Program-made: the position numbers and the translations under genes
Shown here: in pieces, positions 1-9,101 of the stretch
Position numbering within the stretch: position 1 is the stretch's first letter
How the letters are laid out: each line of letters starts with the position of its first letter
Notes under the pieces: model-generated
Database searches by the model: none
Seen by the model: the letters and a program-made list of their open reading frames with translations, nothing else
Told to the model about the DNA's origin: nothing
Assembly (NCBI GenBank): GCA_008638415.1
Contig: VWVT01000001.1
Location: 558,001 to 622,000, forward strand
DNA from: Nocardiopsis sinuspersici
Lineage (GTDB): Bacteria > Actinomycetota > Actinomycetes > Streptosporangiales > Streptosporangiaceae
Length of the DNA: 64,000 nt
Direction of reading: 5' to 3'

Positions 1-1013
1 TGCCCGCCGCGACCTGGGGTGAGAAGACGGGGACGTTCACCAACGCCGACCGCACCGTCCACCTGTCCGACAAGGCCGTCGACCCGCCCGGCGAGGCCCG
101 GTCGGACCTCGACATCTTCCTGGACTACGCGCGGCGGATGGACTTTCGCGACAAGGACGGGGAGCCCTTCCCGCAGTGGCACGACCCGGAGTCGGCCTTC
201 GAGGCGTGGAAGCGGGCCAGCGCCGGCCAGCTGTGCGACTACACCGGACTGACCCACGAGAAGCTGCGCGGCAGCGGCGGCGTCCAGTGGCCCTGCAACG
301 ACGAGAACCCGGACGGCACCGAGCGGCTCTACGCCGACGGCCGGTTCTGGGCCGAGCCCGACCAGTGCGAGAGCTACGGCCGCGACCTGGTCACCGGCGC
401 ACCGCTGGAGCCGACCGAGTACAAGGCGATGAACCCCGAGGGCAGGGCGATCATCAAGGCCGCCGAGTACCTGCCTCCGCACGAGAAGCCGGACGGGGAG
501 TACCCCTTCGCGCTCATCACCGGCCGCACGCTCTACCACTTCCACACGCGCACCAAGACCGGGCGCTCTCCCCAGTTGCAGAAGGCGGCCCCCGACGTCT
601 GGGTGGAGATCTCCCCCGACGACGCGCGGGAGGCCGGGGTGTCCGAGGGCGACCACGTCGAGGTGGCCTCGCCGCGCGGGGTGATCCGGGCACGGGCGCG
701 GATCAACGAGATCCGCTCCGGGGTGCTCTTCGTCCCGTTCCACTACGGCTACTGGGACACCGTGACGGACGAGGAGGCCGGCAGGAGGGACCGGGCGGCC
801 AACGAGACGACCGTCACCGACTGGGACCCGGTGTCCAAGCAGCCCCTGTTCAAGACCTCGGCGGCCCGGCTGCGGCTCGTGGGCTCCGGTGGCGGCGTAC
901 CGGCGCCCGCGCCGACGACGACCGCGTCCCGGCCGGTCGGCGCCGGGACGACCGAGACCACGGGCGGCCCCGGAGCCGCCTCCGAGGAGCGCCTCGGTGG
1001 AGGTACGCGATGA
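1..1013 (+). CDS. Molybdopterin oxidoreductase (nitrate reductase / formate dehydrogenase family), C-terminal part
   Basis: Reading frame 3 is open from the window edge, so the N-terminus (Fe-S and most Mo-binding domains) lies outside. The visible part begins with a GEKTGTFTNADR segment typical of bis-MGD oxidoreductases. It ends with a molybdopterin-dinucleotide-binding beta-barrel at roughly bases 490-860, showing ALITGRTLYHFHT, ISPDDAREAGVSEGD and VPFHYGYWDT. A proline/threonine-rich tail of about 45 residues follows. Enzymes of this family transfer electrons to or from a small substrate such as nitrate or formate; the substrate cannot be decided from this half. The stop overlaps the next start (ATGA), so the two genes are translationally coupled. 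Family assignment is firm; substrate is open. Confidence 0.85.
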   Translation, partial: PAATWGEKTGTFTNADRTVHLSDKAVDPPGEARSDLDIFLDYARRMDFRDKDGEPFPQWHDPESAFEAWKRASAGQLCDYTGLTHEKLRGSGGVQWPCNDENPDGTERLYADGRFWAEPDQCESYGRDLVTGAPLEPTEYKAMNPEGRAIIKAAEYLPPHEKPDGEYPFALITGRTLYHFHTRTKTGRSPQLQKAAPDVWVEISPDDAREAGVSEGDHVEVASPRGVIRARARINEIRSGVLFVPFHYGYWDTVTDEEAGRRDRAANETTVTDWDPVSKQPLFKTSAARLRLVGSGGGVPAPAPTTTASRPVGAGTTETTGGPGAASEERLGGGTR

Positions 1014-1483
1014 AGATCGGTGTGGCACTGCGTGAACTGTACGACTCGGAGAGCGCCCTGGCAGGGGAGCTGCTCAGGCTCGCCGACCGGCACGCGAAGG
1101 AGCAGGAGATCCACCACGTGGCACAGGACCTGGTCCGCTGGTCACGGGAGCACGTGCGGGAGATCGTCGCGGCCGGGCCCCGCTACGGCCTGGATCTGGG
1201 GAACCCGGACCTGGAGAACCCGGAACCGCCCACGGAGGAGGCGGGTGAGATCCCGGGCGAGGACTCCGGCCCGGAACTGCTGCTCCTGGCGGACCTGCGA
1301 CGGCTGTACCGCATGGCCGCGGGCGTATCCCTGGACTGGGACCTGCTCGGACAGGGTGCGCAGGTGGTCGCGGACCCCGACCTGCTCGCACTCACCAAGC
1401 GGTGCCACCCGCAGTCCCTGCGGCAGATGAAGTGGGCCGACGCGATGCTCAAGACGGTCTCGCCGCAGATCCTGGCGAGCTGA
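1010..1483 (+). CDS. Small helical protein coupled to the molybdopterin oxidoreductase
   Basis: 157 residues, starting at the ATG that overlaps the upstream stop. The sequence is rich in Leu, Glu and Arg and predicted mostly helical. The N-terminal half (LADRHAKEQEIHHVAQDL) carries several His/Glu residues spaced as in ferritin-like helical bundles, but I cannot confirm a di-iron site. No signal peptide or membrane segment is seen. Its coupling suggests a dedicated accessory or electron-transfer partner of the oxidoreductase. That role is inferred from position; the family is not one I can name. Confidence 0.75.
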   Translation: MKIGVALRELYDSESALAGELLRLADRHAKEQEIHHVAQDLVRWSREHVREIVAAGPRYGLDLGNPDLENPEPPTEEAGEIPGEDSGPELLLLADLRRLYRMAAGVSLDWDLLGQGAQVVADPDLLALTKRCHPQSLRQMKWADAMLKTVSPQILAS

Positions 1484-1740
1484 GGGCCGCCGCCGTGGCC
1501 GCCGCCCGACGCGGAGGCGGCCACGGCGACGCCCCCGTGTTCCGAGGAGCCCCTCCCCGCCGGTGACGCCGCGCGTGGAGGGCCCGCGCGCACCAAACGC
1601 CGTTTCGGTGAGTGGGCCGCCCTGCTTACGGACCATCAACACTGTCCGTAACCAGCGATGAGGTGTCGACTACTTTTCGTGCCCGGTCACGCTGGGTAGC
1701 TACGTGGCGTCTCGTTCTCCTTCAGCGCAGGCGGCTCGTC

Positions 1741-3330
1741 ATGACCCGTGACCACGGAACTCCTCCCCTGACCACCATCGCGCCCTCCGACAAGCGCTAT
1801 CCGGCGCTCAACCGGGGGTTCAACCAACGCTGGATCGCCCGTCCCGACTACGTCCGCCTCGTGGGCTCGCCCGAGGGTGCCGCCCGCGCCCTGTCCGAGG
1901 CGGTCAACCAGGCGCCGGAGCATCCGGAGCGCACGCGGATCACCGTGCGGTCGGGCGGCCACTGCTACGAGGACTTCGTCTGCGGCGACGACGTCCGGGT
2001 GATCCTGGACGTCAGCCCGATGTGCGGGGTCTACCACGACCCCTCGCTGGAGGCGTACTGCGTGGAGGCGGGGGCCACCAACTGGCACGTCTACAGCCAC
2101 CTGTACCCGCTCAGCGGAAGGGCCCTGCCCGGCGGCTCCTGCTACTCGGTGGGGACGGGCGGCCACATCACCGGCGGCGGCTTCGGCCTGCTCTCACGCC
2201 AGTGCGGGCTCACCGTGGACTACCTGTACGCGGTGGAGGTGGCGGTGGTGCGGCCCGACCGCACGGTCGAGCTCGTCCTGGCCACCCGGGACGACCCCGA
2301 CCCCGACCGCCGCGAGCTCCTGTGGGCGCACACCGGGGGCGGCGGAGGGAACTTCGGGGTGGTCACCCGCTTCTGGTTCCGCGACCTGCCCGAGCCCCCG
2401 TCGAACGTGCTCCTCACCGGACGCTCGTGGAAGTGGTCCGACTTCACCAAGGACGACTTCGCCGACCTGGTCACGGCGTACGGCGAGTACTTCCGCGACC
2501 ACCAGGACCCGGAGGAGCCGTCCGGGAAGCTGTTCGCGATGCTCAAGCTCAACCACGTCAGCAACGGGGAGATCGGCCTCGTCGCCCAGGTCGACGCCGA
2601 CGACACCGGGGGCGGGCGCGCCATGAAGGAGTTCCTGGACGCCGTAGACGGCCGGATCGCGCCGGAGTCGGGGCAGATGTCGGCGCCCATGGGGGAGCAC
2701 CCGCCGGTCCAGGGCATGCTGGAGCCCCGGCACCTGCCCTGGCTGACGGCCACCCAGGCGCTGAACGGCTCCGGGGAGAACCGGTGCGGCAAGTACAAGT
2801 CGGCCTACCTGCGCAGGCCCTTCAGCCGGGCCCAGATCGAGGCCATGTGGGCCTACCTGGGCAAGGAGCACTACACCGGCTACGTCAACAAGGAGGCCCT
2901 GATCCAGGTCGACTCCTACGGCGGCGCCATCAACAGGCCGTTCCGGGAGACCGCCGTACCCCAGCGCGACTCCGTCCTGAAGCTGCAGTTCCAGGTCTAC
3001 TGGAAGCGCGTCGAGAAGGAGTCGGACGTGGACATGCACATCAAGTGGATCCGCGACATCTACCGCAAGACGTTCGCCTCCACCGGCGGGGTCCCCGTGA
3101 TCGGCGACGCCACCGACGGCTGCTACATCAACTATCCCGACGCCGACCTGGGCGACACGTCCTGGAACCACTCCGGGGAGCGCTGGTCGAAGCTCTACTA
3201 CAAGGACGCCTACCCCCGGCTGCAACGGGTCAAGAAGCGCTGGGACCCGCTCAACGTGTTCCGGCACCGGCAGTCCGTCGAACCGCCCGCGAGCACGTCC
3301 GGGTCCGGGTCGGACCCCGGCCCCTCCTGA
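1741..3330 (+). CDS. FAD-linked oxidase of the berberine-bridge (BBE) / glucooligosaccharide oxidase family
   Basis: 529 residues if started at ATG 1741. An in-frame extension reaches 1612 but lacks a ribosome site and looks unconserved. The N-terminal FAD_binding_4 domain contains RSGGHCYEDF (His74) and GGSCYSVGTGGHITGGGFG (Cys134). These match, in motif and 60-residue spacing, the His and Cys that hold FAD by two covalent bonds in glucooligosaccharide oxidase and AknOx-like enzymes. The C-terminus ends in the BBE motif (KRWDPLNVFRH). Such enzymes oxidise alcohols, sugars or natural-product intermediates with O2. No Tat or Sec signal is evident from 1741. It is flanked by a terminator and appears monocistronic. 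Substrate unknown. Confidence 0.85.
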   Translation: MTRDHGTPPLTTIAPSDKRYPALNRGFNQRWIARPDYVRLVGSPEGAARALSEAVNQAPEHPERTRITVRSGGHCYEDFVCGDDVRVILDVSPMCGVYHDPSLEAYCVEAGATNWHVYSHLYPLSGRALPGGSCYSVGTGGHITGGGFGLLSRQCGLTVDYLYAVEVAVVRPDRTVELVLATRDDPDPDRRELLWAHTGGGGGNFGVVTRFWFRDLPEPPSNVLLTGRSWKWSDFTKDDFADLVTAYGEYFRDHQDPEEPSGKLFAMLKLNHVSNGEIGLVAQVDADDTGGGRAMKEFLDAVDGRIAPESGQMSAPMGEHPPVQGMLEPRHLPWLTATQALNGSGENRCGKYKSAYLRRPFSRAQIEAMWAYLGKEHYTGYVNKEALIQVDSYGGAINRPFRETAVPQRDSVLKLQFQVYWKRVEKESDVDMHIKWIRDIYRKTFASTGGVPVIGDATDGCYINYPDADLGDTSWNHSGERWSKLYYKDAYPRLQRVKKRWDPLNVFRHRQSVEPPASTSGSGSDPGPS

Positions 3331-3360
3331 CCGGCCCCTTCCGGGCCGGGCCGGCACGAA

Positions 3361-3388
3361 GGGGCCCGCCGCGTGTGCGGCGGACCCC
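3361..3388. terminator. Terminator hairpin after the BBE oxidase
   Basis: 12-nt arms (GGGGCCCGCCGC / GCGGCGGACCCC, one mismatch) around a GTGT loop, 30 bases after the oxidase stop. It also lies downstream of the convergent minus-strand gene ending at 3440, so it may serve both. Confidence 0.6.
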
Positions 3389-3439
3389 TGGTGCCGGCCC
3401 GTGGCCGGGGCCGGACGTCCCCGGCCGCGGATCAGCGGA

Positions 3440-3817
3440 TCAGCCGGTGTAGTTGGGGTCCGCCGGCACGGGGGCGGCGGCCTCGGCCTCCTCGATCGCT
3501 TCGAGTTCGTCCTCCACGATCGCCTCCTCCTCGGCTTCCTCCGCGGCCTCGTCCTCGGACGGCGCGGGCTCCTCCGCCGGCGAGGGCGGCATGGGCGCCT
3601 CGGACGGCGCGGGCTCCTCGCCGGGACCGGCGTCCGGGCACGGCTCGTCGCTCCCGGGCGGCACGGCGCCCTCGCCCGGCGCCCCGGCCCCCTGGCTCGG
3701 CGTCGCCCAGCAGTCGGCCGGAGGGGTGGAGCCGTCGCCCTCCCCGGCGAAGGCCGGAGAGGCTCCGAACAGGGCCGCCGCCGCGACACCGATGATCACG
3801 TAGGACTTCAGACGCAT
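3440..3817 (-). CDS. Small secreted acidic Pro/Glu/Ala-rich protein
   Basis: 125 residues from ATG 3817, chosen because AAGGAA precedes it and it gives a clean Sec signal peptide (MRLKSYVIIGVAAAALFGASPAFA, cleavage after AFA). The mature part is short and low-complexity: a Gly/Pro-rich stretch with two cysteines (about residues 36 and 60), then Glu/Ala/Pro repeats such as EEPAPSE. No known domain. It ends with PADPNYTG. It lies just downstream, on the same strand, of the L,D-transpeptidase, which suggests a cell-wall setting; function unknown. Confidence 0.7.
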   Translation of the reverse strand: MRLKSYVIIGVAAAALFGASPAFAGEGDGSTPPADCWATPSQGAGAPGEGAVPPGSDEPCPDAGPGEEPAPSEAPMPPSPAEEPAPSEDEAAEEAEEEAIVEDELEAIEEAEAAAPVPADPNYTG

Positions 3818-3885
3818 GGTGGTTCCTTGCTGTCGGTTCGTGTGCGCGGGATACCGCCCCGCGCGGCGGTCCGGAGCCGGTGGCC

Positions 3886-4647
3886 TCATCCGGAGATCTC
3901 CACCGGGGCGCCGACCGGCAGGTTCTCGGCCATCCAGGTGACGTCCTCGTTGGAGACCCGGACGCACCCGTGGCTGACCCGGCGGCCCAACGCGTCCTCG
4001 TCGTTGGTGCCGTGCACGGCGAGCTGGCCGGGTCCGCCCGCGAAGGTCTCCAAAGACTCGGAGAACCCGCTCAGCCCGAAGGCGTAGACCCCGTAGGGCC
4101 CCTCCGGGTCCTTCGGCCGGAGCAGTTCGGTGAAGTAGTAGCGGCCCGGCGGGGTGGGCGTCTCGCCCTCCCCCGTACCGATCACCCCGGTACGCACCTC
4201 CTCGTCGCCGTCGAAGACGGTGAACGTGAAGTCCCCGGTGTCGATCTCCACACGGAACGGCGTGGAAGTCAGCTCCACCTCGTCGCTCCTGATCCAGCCC
4301 GTGCTGCCGTTCGGACGGACCGGCAGCAGCACCTCCAGCCACTCGCCCCTCTTCTGTTCGACCAGGAACGTGCGGTCCACCCCGAAGTCGTTCGGGCTGG
4401 CGAGGGTCTGCGACACCTCGCCGCCACCCGGCTCGGTGCGGACGTCGATCCCGTCGCCGACGACCGTGGCGATCTCGGCGGGAGCGGTCCCGTCAGCGGC
4501 TCCGGCGGTCGGCTCCCCGGTCGCCGAGGCGTCCTCGGCGGGAGCGGACGAGCAGGCCGTGAGCACGGCCAGGGCCGCGGCGGCCGCGATCTGCGGCAGG
4601 ACCCGGGCGGGCCGTGCGGGCATCGTGGATCGGCGCATGGAATCCAT
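3886..4647 (-). CDS. Lipoprotein L,D-transpeptidase (YkuD domain)
   Basis: 253 residues from ATG 4647 (ATG 4638 is equally possible). It has a lipoprotein signal with lipobox LTAC. A Thr/Ala-rich linker and an SH3-like segment (IDVRTEPGG...GWIRSDEV) follow, then the YkuD catalytic domain with the signature HGTNDEDALGRRVSHGCVRVSN. The nucleophile is Cys228, two residues after His226. Such enzymes make 3-3 peptidoglycan cross-links outside the membrane. The gene is divergent from an OmpR-type two-component system (start 4865), with which it shares a 217-bp intergenic region, so it could be a target of that system. Family identification is secure; the regulatory link is inferred. Confidence 0.9.
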   Translation of the reverse strand: MDSMRRSTMPARPARVLPQIAAAAALAVLTACSSAPAEDASATGEPTAGAADGTAPAEIATVVGDGIDVRTEPGGGEVSQTLASPNDFGVDRTFLVEQKRGEWLEVLLPVRPNGSTGWIRSDEVELTSTPFRVEIDTGDFTFTVFDGDEEVRTGVIGTGEGETPTPPGRYYFTELLRPKDPEGPYGVYAFGLSGFSESLETFAGGPGQLAVHGTNDEDALGRRVSHGCVRVSNEDVTWMAENLPVGAPVEISG

Positions 4648-4864
4648 CCGGCTTCGTTCGTGGAGGCGTCCGACGGGCTGCTTCCCTGCCGGACGCCACG
4701 AAGACTGGCGCACGGATGTGAAGAACCTGTGTGCCTGCCGTGTATGTCCTGTGTGTTGACCTGCGACGGCTCTGAACGCCTTGTCCGGGCACCTCCGCCG
4801 ACACGTACGATCGAGCCGCACCGAGGCCCCGGAGCACCGGGCCGTGAGCCGATCGGAGGTCACC

Positions 4865-5569
4865 GTGTGCGCGCATGTCCTGGTCGCCGAGGACGACGTC
4901 AACCAGGCCGACCTGATCCGGCGCTACCTGGAGCACGAGGGCCACTTCGTCCGCGTCGTCCACGACGGCCGCGCGGTGGTCGAGGAACACCACCGGGAAC
5001 GCCCCGACCTGGTCGTACTGGACGTGATGATGCCGGTCATGAGCGGCCTCGAAGCCTGCCGGACACTGCGTGCGGAGTCCGACGTCGCGGTGCTGATGCT
5101 CACCGCCCGCTCCACCGAGGAGGACCTGCTGACGGGACTGGACCTGGGAGCCGACGACTACGTCACCAAGCCCTACAGTCCGCGTGAGCTGATGGCACGG
5201 GTGCGCACGCTGCTGCGCCGTTCGAGGAGGGGCGCGGAGGAGCCCGACCGGGTACTGCGCGCGGGTCCGGTCGCGGTGGACCCGTCGCGCCACGCGGTAC
5301 GGGTGGACGGCTCACCGGTGGAGTGCACGCCCGCCGAGTTCCAACTGCTCGCGGCGCTCGCCGCCCGGCCCGGCCGGGTCCTCACCCGGGCACAACTGCT
5401 GGAGCACATCCACGGCATGAGCCGGTTCATCACCGAGCGCACCATCGACGTGCACGTCAAGAACCTGCGGAGGAAGCTGGAGCCCGACCCGCGCAGACCG
5501 GTGCGCCTGGTCACCGTCTACGGGGTCGGCTACAAACTCGTCGGGACCCCCGATGGCCGCTCGGCGTAG
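4865..5569 (+). CDS. OmpR/PhoB-type response regulator
   Basis: 234 residues from GTG 4865, preceded at ideal distance by GGAGGT. The receiver domain has acidic pocket residues (VAEDD), phospho-acceptor Asp53 in LVVLDVMMP, and a conserved Thr/Lys (MLTAR, TKPYSPRE). The C-terminal winged-helix Trans_reg_C domain contains the recognition-helix region TERTIDVHVKNLRRKL and wing GVGYKL. It overlaps the following histidine kinase by 17 bases, so the pair is one operon. Probable target: the divergent L,D-transpeptidase promoter and other envelope genes (inference). Confidence 0.92.
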   Translation: MCAHVLVAEDDVNQADLIRRYLEHEGHFVRVVHDGRAVVEEHHRERPDLVVLDVMMPVMSGLEACRTLRAESDVAVLMLTARSTEEDLLTGLDLGADDYVTKPYSPRELMARVRTLLRRSRRGAEEPDRVLRAGPVAVDPSRHAVRVDGSPVECTPAEFQLLAALAARPGRVLTRAQLLEHIHGMSRFITERTIDVHVKNLRRKLEPDPRRPVRLVTVYGVGYKLVGTPDGRSA

Positions 5570-7667
5570 GGGCGCACTGCGGCACAGCCTGCTGGCGCGC
5601 ATGCTGGCGAGTTCGGTGCTGGTGGCCGTCTGCTCGATCACCGCGACCGCGTGGCTGGCGGTGCAGGGGACGTCGGAGTCGCTCACCGTGCAACAGGGGG
5701 AGACCCTGGCCGTGGACACCCGTATCCACGACACGCTCGTGGCGTACGCGGCGGCCCATCCCGAGTGGGACGGGGTGCGCGGGACGGTGCGGGAGCTCGC
5801 CGGGGAGACGGGGCGCCGGATCGTCCTGACCACGGAGAACCACGGCCTGATCGCGGACTCGACGGACGAGGCGCGGCCGCTTCCGTCGCGCACGTCGTCT
5901 GTGGTGGACCCGCTGGCGGTGGACGTCACCCTCGCCCCGGACGTCTCCGGGCGCATCGACCCGCGCGCGGTGGGCCCCTTCGCGCTGTCGGACGACGACG
6001 GCGCACGGCTGCTCGACACGGCCACGGCCGGCGCGGAGTGCCTGGTCGCGAGGTACGGCCTGGCCGTGGAGGTGGAGACCGGCCCGAGCGGGAGGCCCGC
6101 CGTGACCGGGTCCCGGGTGGACGCGCACATGTGGGCGGACTGCTCACTCGAAACGCTGGACGAGCCCACCGAGGGCGAACGGAGGGCGCTGGAGGAGCTG
6201 AACCGGCTGGTCCGGAGCTGTCTCGGCGCCGAGGAGGCGAAGGAGGAGGTCCGGGCCGAGTTCCGGATCGACGGAGCCGCGGGTGTTCCCGTGGCGATGC
6301 CTCCGCTCCCCCCGCCCGCCGACGAGGCACGCGCTCCCCTGGAGCCCTCCGTTCCGGGGAACCCGTCGGAGGAGCCCACGGAGGGCGGCGCACCTCCCTC
6401 CACTGTGCCGGAGGACGAGGCCGGGGGGATGGTGCCCGACGACGGGAACGGGGAGCCCCAGCCCTGGCTGCCCCCGCAGGAGTCGGCGGGACCGGAGGCG
6501 CAGGAGGAACCGGCGCCTGCTCCCGAGCCGACACCGGAGTACCCGGTCCCCGACCCCGCGTCCGACGCGGTCGGCCCCCGGGAGGAGGCCCCCGCTCCTC
6601 CCGAGCCGCCGAGGTTCGACGCGCGCACCTCCTCCTGCCTGGACTCCGCACGCCGTGAGCAGCTCGATCCGTACGTCGCCCCGGCGGCGCTGCTCTTCAT
6701 CGACGACCCGGAGCGGGAGGCCGCGGGGGTCATGCCGCTGACGGGCGAGAGCCTGCTGCGGGTGTTCGGCGTGGTGCTTCTGGTACTGGTGCTGACGGTG
6801 GTCGTGAGCGTGGTGTTGTCGACACGGCTCGTGCGACCCGTGCGGGCACTCACCGACGCGGTACGGCGCATGCGCGAGGGCCGTGCGGGCTCCCGGGTCA
6901 GGGTGCGCGACTCCGGCGAGATCGGGCAACTGGCGGACGCGTTCAACGAGATGGCGGAACACCTGGAGCGGTTGGAGGAGCAGCGCAAGGCGATGGTCAG
7001 CGACGTCTCCCACGAGCTGCGGACACCGCTGAGCAACCTGCGCGGCTGGTTGGAGGCGGCCCAGGACGGGATCGCCGACCTGGACCGGGACCGGATGGGG
7101 ATGCTGGTCGGCGAGACGCTGCTGCTCCAGGACATCGTCGACGACCTCCAGGACCTGGCGCTGGCGGACGCGGGCAAGCTGCGGCTCTCACCGGAGCCGG
7201 TGGACGCGGGGCTCCTCGTGGAACAGGTGGTGGACAGCCAGAGGCTGAGGGCCGGTTCGGCCGGGCTGCGGCTGGTCGCGGAGACGGAGGACGTGGTGCT
7301 CGTGGCCGACCGGACGCGGTTGGTCCAGGCGATCGGGAACCTGCTGGGCAACGCGCTACGGCACACTCCGGCCCCCGGGACGGTCACCGTCGGGGCGCGG
7401 CGTTCGGGCGGGGAGGCGGTCATCGAGGTGGCGGACACCGGCGTGGGCATTCCGGCGAGGGACCTGCCGTACGTGTTCGACCGGTTCTGGCGGGCGGAGA
7501 AGTCGCGCAACCGGCGCACCGGCGGCAGCGGGCTGGGACTGGCCATCGTGCGCAACCTGGTGGAGCTGCACGGCGGCTCGGTGACGGTGGACAGCGTCCT
7601 GGGCGAGGGCACCACGTTCACGGTGCGGCTGCCGTTGGCGGATCCCGGGAAGACGCCGGAGGACTGA
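5553..7667 (+). CDS. Membrane histidine kinase with an unusually large Pro/Glu-rich sensor domain
   Basis: 704 residues. TM1 is at about 13-36 and TM2 at about 402-424 (FGVVLLVLVLTVVVSVVLS). Between them sits an extracytoplasmic region of over 350 residues, of which about 140 are a Pro/Glu/Gly-rich linker (about residues 245-350) like a wall-spanning stalk. HAMP follows, then HisKA with His487 in VSDVSHELRTPLSNL, then HATPase_c with N (NLLGNALRHTP), G1 (DTGVGIP), F and G2 (GGSGLGLAI) boxes. All catalytic boxes are intact. It partners the overlapping OmpR-type regulator. The long stalk suggests sensing at or beyond the peptidoglycan. Confidence 0.93.
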   Translation: MAARRRGALRHSLLARMLASSVLVAVCSITATAWLAVQGTSESLTVQQGETLAVDTRIHDTLVAYAAAHPEWDGVRGTVRELAGETGRRIVLTTENHGLIADSTDEARPLPSRTSSVVDPLAVDVTLAPDVSGRIDPRAVGPFALSDDDGARLLDTATAGAECLVARYGLAVEVETGPSGRPAVTGSRVDAHMWADCSLETLDEPTEGERRALEELNRLVRSCLGAEEAKEEVRAEFRIDGAAGVPVAMPPLPPPADEARAPLEPSVPGNPSEEPTEGGAPPSTVPEDEAGGMVPDDGNGEPQPWLPPQESAGPEAQEEPAPAPEPTPEYPVPDPASDAVGPREEAPAPPEPPRFDARTSSCLDSARREQLDPYVAPAALLFIDDPEREAAGVMPLTGESLLRVFGVVLLVLVLTVVVSVVLSTRLVRPVRALTDAVRRMREGRAGSRVRVRDSGEIGQLADAFNEMAEHLERLEEQRKAMVSDVSHELRTPLSNLRGWLEAAQDGIADLDRDRMGMLVGETLLLQDIVDDLQDLALADAGKLRLSPEPVDAGLLVEQVVDSQRLRAGSAGLRLVAETEDVVLVADRTRLVQAIGNLLGNALRHTPAPGTVTVGARRSGGEAVIEVADTGVGIPARDLPYVFDRFWRAEKSRNRRTGGSGLGLAIVRNLVELHGGSVTVDSVLGEGTTFTVRLPLADPGKTPED

Positions 7668-7836
7668 CGGTCCCGGAGAGGGCGCCTCGTGTGGTGGAGG
7701 GTGTCTCTGAGACGTGTGGGCCCTCGTGTCCGAAAGCGGCCACGCCGCGTCCGCCATCCCCCGCCTCGTCTAGGATTCGGGCAGGCGCGGCACCGGCCCG
7801 ATCGCGCTCCCCCACCGCGGGCCCCACGGAGGACCC

Positions 7837-8511
7837 GTGCACCAGCCCCCGAACGTCCGCCTCCCGCCGAGCCACGGAGAGCTGTACGGTCCCAGGCTCG
7901 TCGTGACGGCCTTCTGCTGGACGGCGTCCGGCGCACTGCTGGTCCTCACCATCGGGGCCAGGGCCGCCGCCGCGGTGACGGGCACCACCTGGTTCGGCCC
8001 TGATCCGGCCTGGTCGGAGGCGTCCGGGCTCCTCTCCGACACGCTCGGAACCGTCGCGATGGGAGTCCTTCCCGTTCTCATCCTCCTCGCGCTGGCGTTC
8101 ACCGTCTCCCTGGAGGCCGTGCACCCGAGGTCCCTGCCTCCGTGGACGACGCGCGAACAGTTGCGCAAGGCGCGGGTCCTGGCCGGCAACGCCGTCATGG
8201 GCGATGACCCCCGGATCAACCTGCTCGCCCGTGTCCACGCCGGAGTACACGTCAGGTCGGCCGGTTGGCTGCTGTACCGGCCGGCGCTGGCGGGCCACCT
8301 CGTCATCTTCGGGGTGATGAGCGGCAGCGGCGTGCCCCTGCTCGTGCGAGGGCTATCCGACGAGGACCCCGCCCTGACGGCGATCGGCCTGAACACGGCC
8401 CTTCTCTTCGCCGGCTTCGCCGTTCTCGCCCTGGCGCTGGCTCCCCGGCGCCGCCGGATGCGTGAGTTCTGCGCCCTCTACGACGCGGCGCACCAGCGGG
8501 TGGCCCGGTGA
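7837..8511 (+). CDS. Hypothetical membrane protein, first of a paralogous pair
   Basis: 224 residues from GTG 7837 with GGAGG just upstream. Four hydrophobic segments are visible: about 22-45, 70-92, 150-170 and 188-207. Between TM2 and TM3 lies a cytoplasmic-looking block (REQLRKARVLAGNAVMGDDPRINLLARVHAG). A counterpart to this block (VRRLVRAGVPGADPVVNRIARDQA) occurs in the next gene, so the two proteins look like diverged paralogues. Its stop overlaps the next start (GTGA). No catalytic motif; function unknown. Confidence 0.75.
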   Translation: MHQPPNVRLPPSHGELYGPRLVVTAFCWTASGALLVLTIGARAAAAVTGTTWFGPDPAWSEASGLLSDTLGTVAMGVLPVLILLALAFTVSLEAVHPRSLPPWTTREQLRKARVLAGNAVMGDDPRINLLARVHAGVHVRSAGWLLYRPALAGHLVIFGVMSGSGVPLLVRGLSDEDPALTAIGLNTALLFAGFAVLALALAPRRRRMREFCALYDAAHQRVAR

Positions 8512-9098
8512 GCCGACGGCGCCCTCCCCTGTTCCTCCGAGTCCAGGCCTACGCCCAGCGGAGCCCACGGCGGTACGGAGTCGTCGCCGGTGTCCTCTGC
8601 GGCGTCCTCTTCGGGTGCTGCATGTCGGTGTTCCCCCTGTTCGTGTACTCTTCCGAATCCGTCCTGACGGCCCTGCTGCTCGGAGTCCCCTCCGGCGTGT
8701 TCTTCGGAGTTCTCATGGGAGTGTTCGCCACACGGGTGGCCCCCGAGGAGCCCCTGCCCCCGGACACCGGCCACGCCCGGATGCGTGAGGTCCGGCGGCT
8801 GGTACGCGCGGGTGTCCCCGGCGCTGATCCCGTGGTCAACCGAATCGCCCGGGACCAGGCCCGGATGCTGCTGGCGGCCCCGTACTGGCCCAGGACCCAG
8901 GGCGCCCTCTGCCTCCTGTCCCTCGTCCTGAACGTGGCGGTGCTGGTCGACGCCCACACCGGCCCGGGCATCAGCGGCCTGCGCTGGCTCAACCTGGCCG
9001 GGGTCGCGCTGTTCGCCTTCCTGCTGTTCGTGCTGCTCCCGCTCACAGCCCGTCGACGCAGGCGGGCCCGGGTCTTCCTCGGCCACTTCACGACCTGA
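8508..9098 (+). CDS. Hypothetical membrane protein, second of a paralogous pair
   Basis: 196 residues from GTG 8508, overlapping the previous stop by 4 bases. It has four predicted membrane segments (about 21-41, 47-70, 128-147, 155-178) arranged as in its neighbour, with the same cytoplasmic ADPxxNRIAR-type block between TM2 and TM3. The strongly basic C-terminus (ARRRRRARVF) fits the positive-inside rule. It converges with the ABC permease, with only 3 bases between their stops. Function unknown; probable membrane heteromer with the preceding protein (inference). Confidence 0.75.
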   Translation: MSRRRPPLFLRVQAYAQRSPRRYGVVAGVLCGVLFGCCMSVFPLFVYSSESVLTALLLGVPSGVFFGVLMGVFATRVAPEEPLPPDTGHARMREVRRLVRAGVPGADPVVNRIARDQARMLLAAPYWPRTQGALCLLSLVLNVAVLVDAHTGPGISGLRWLNLAGVALFAFLLFVLLPLTARRRRRARVFLGHFTT

Positions 9099-9101
9099 CC
9101 C

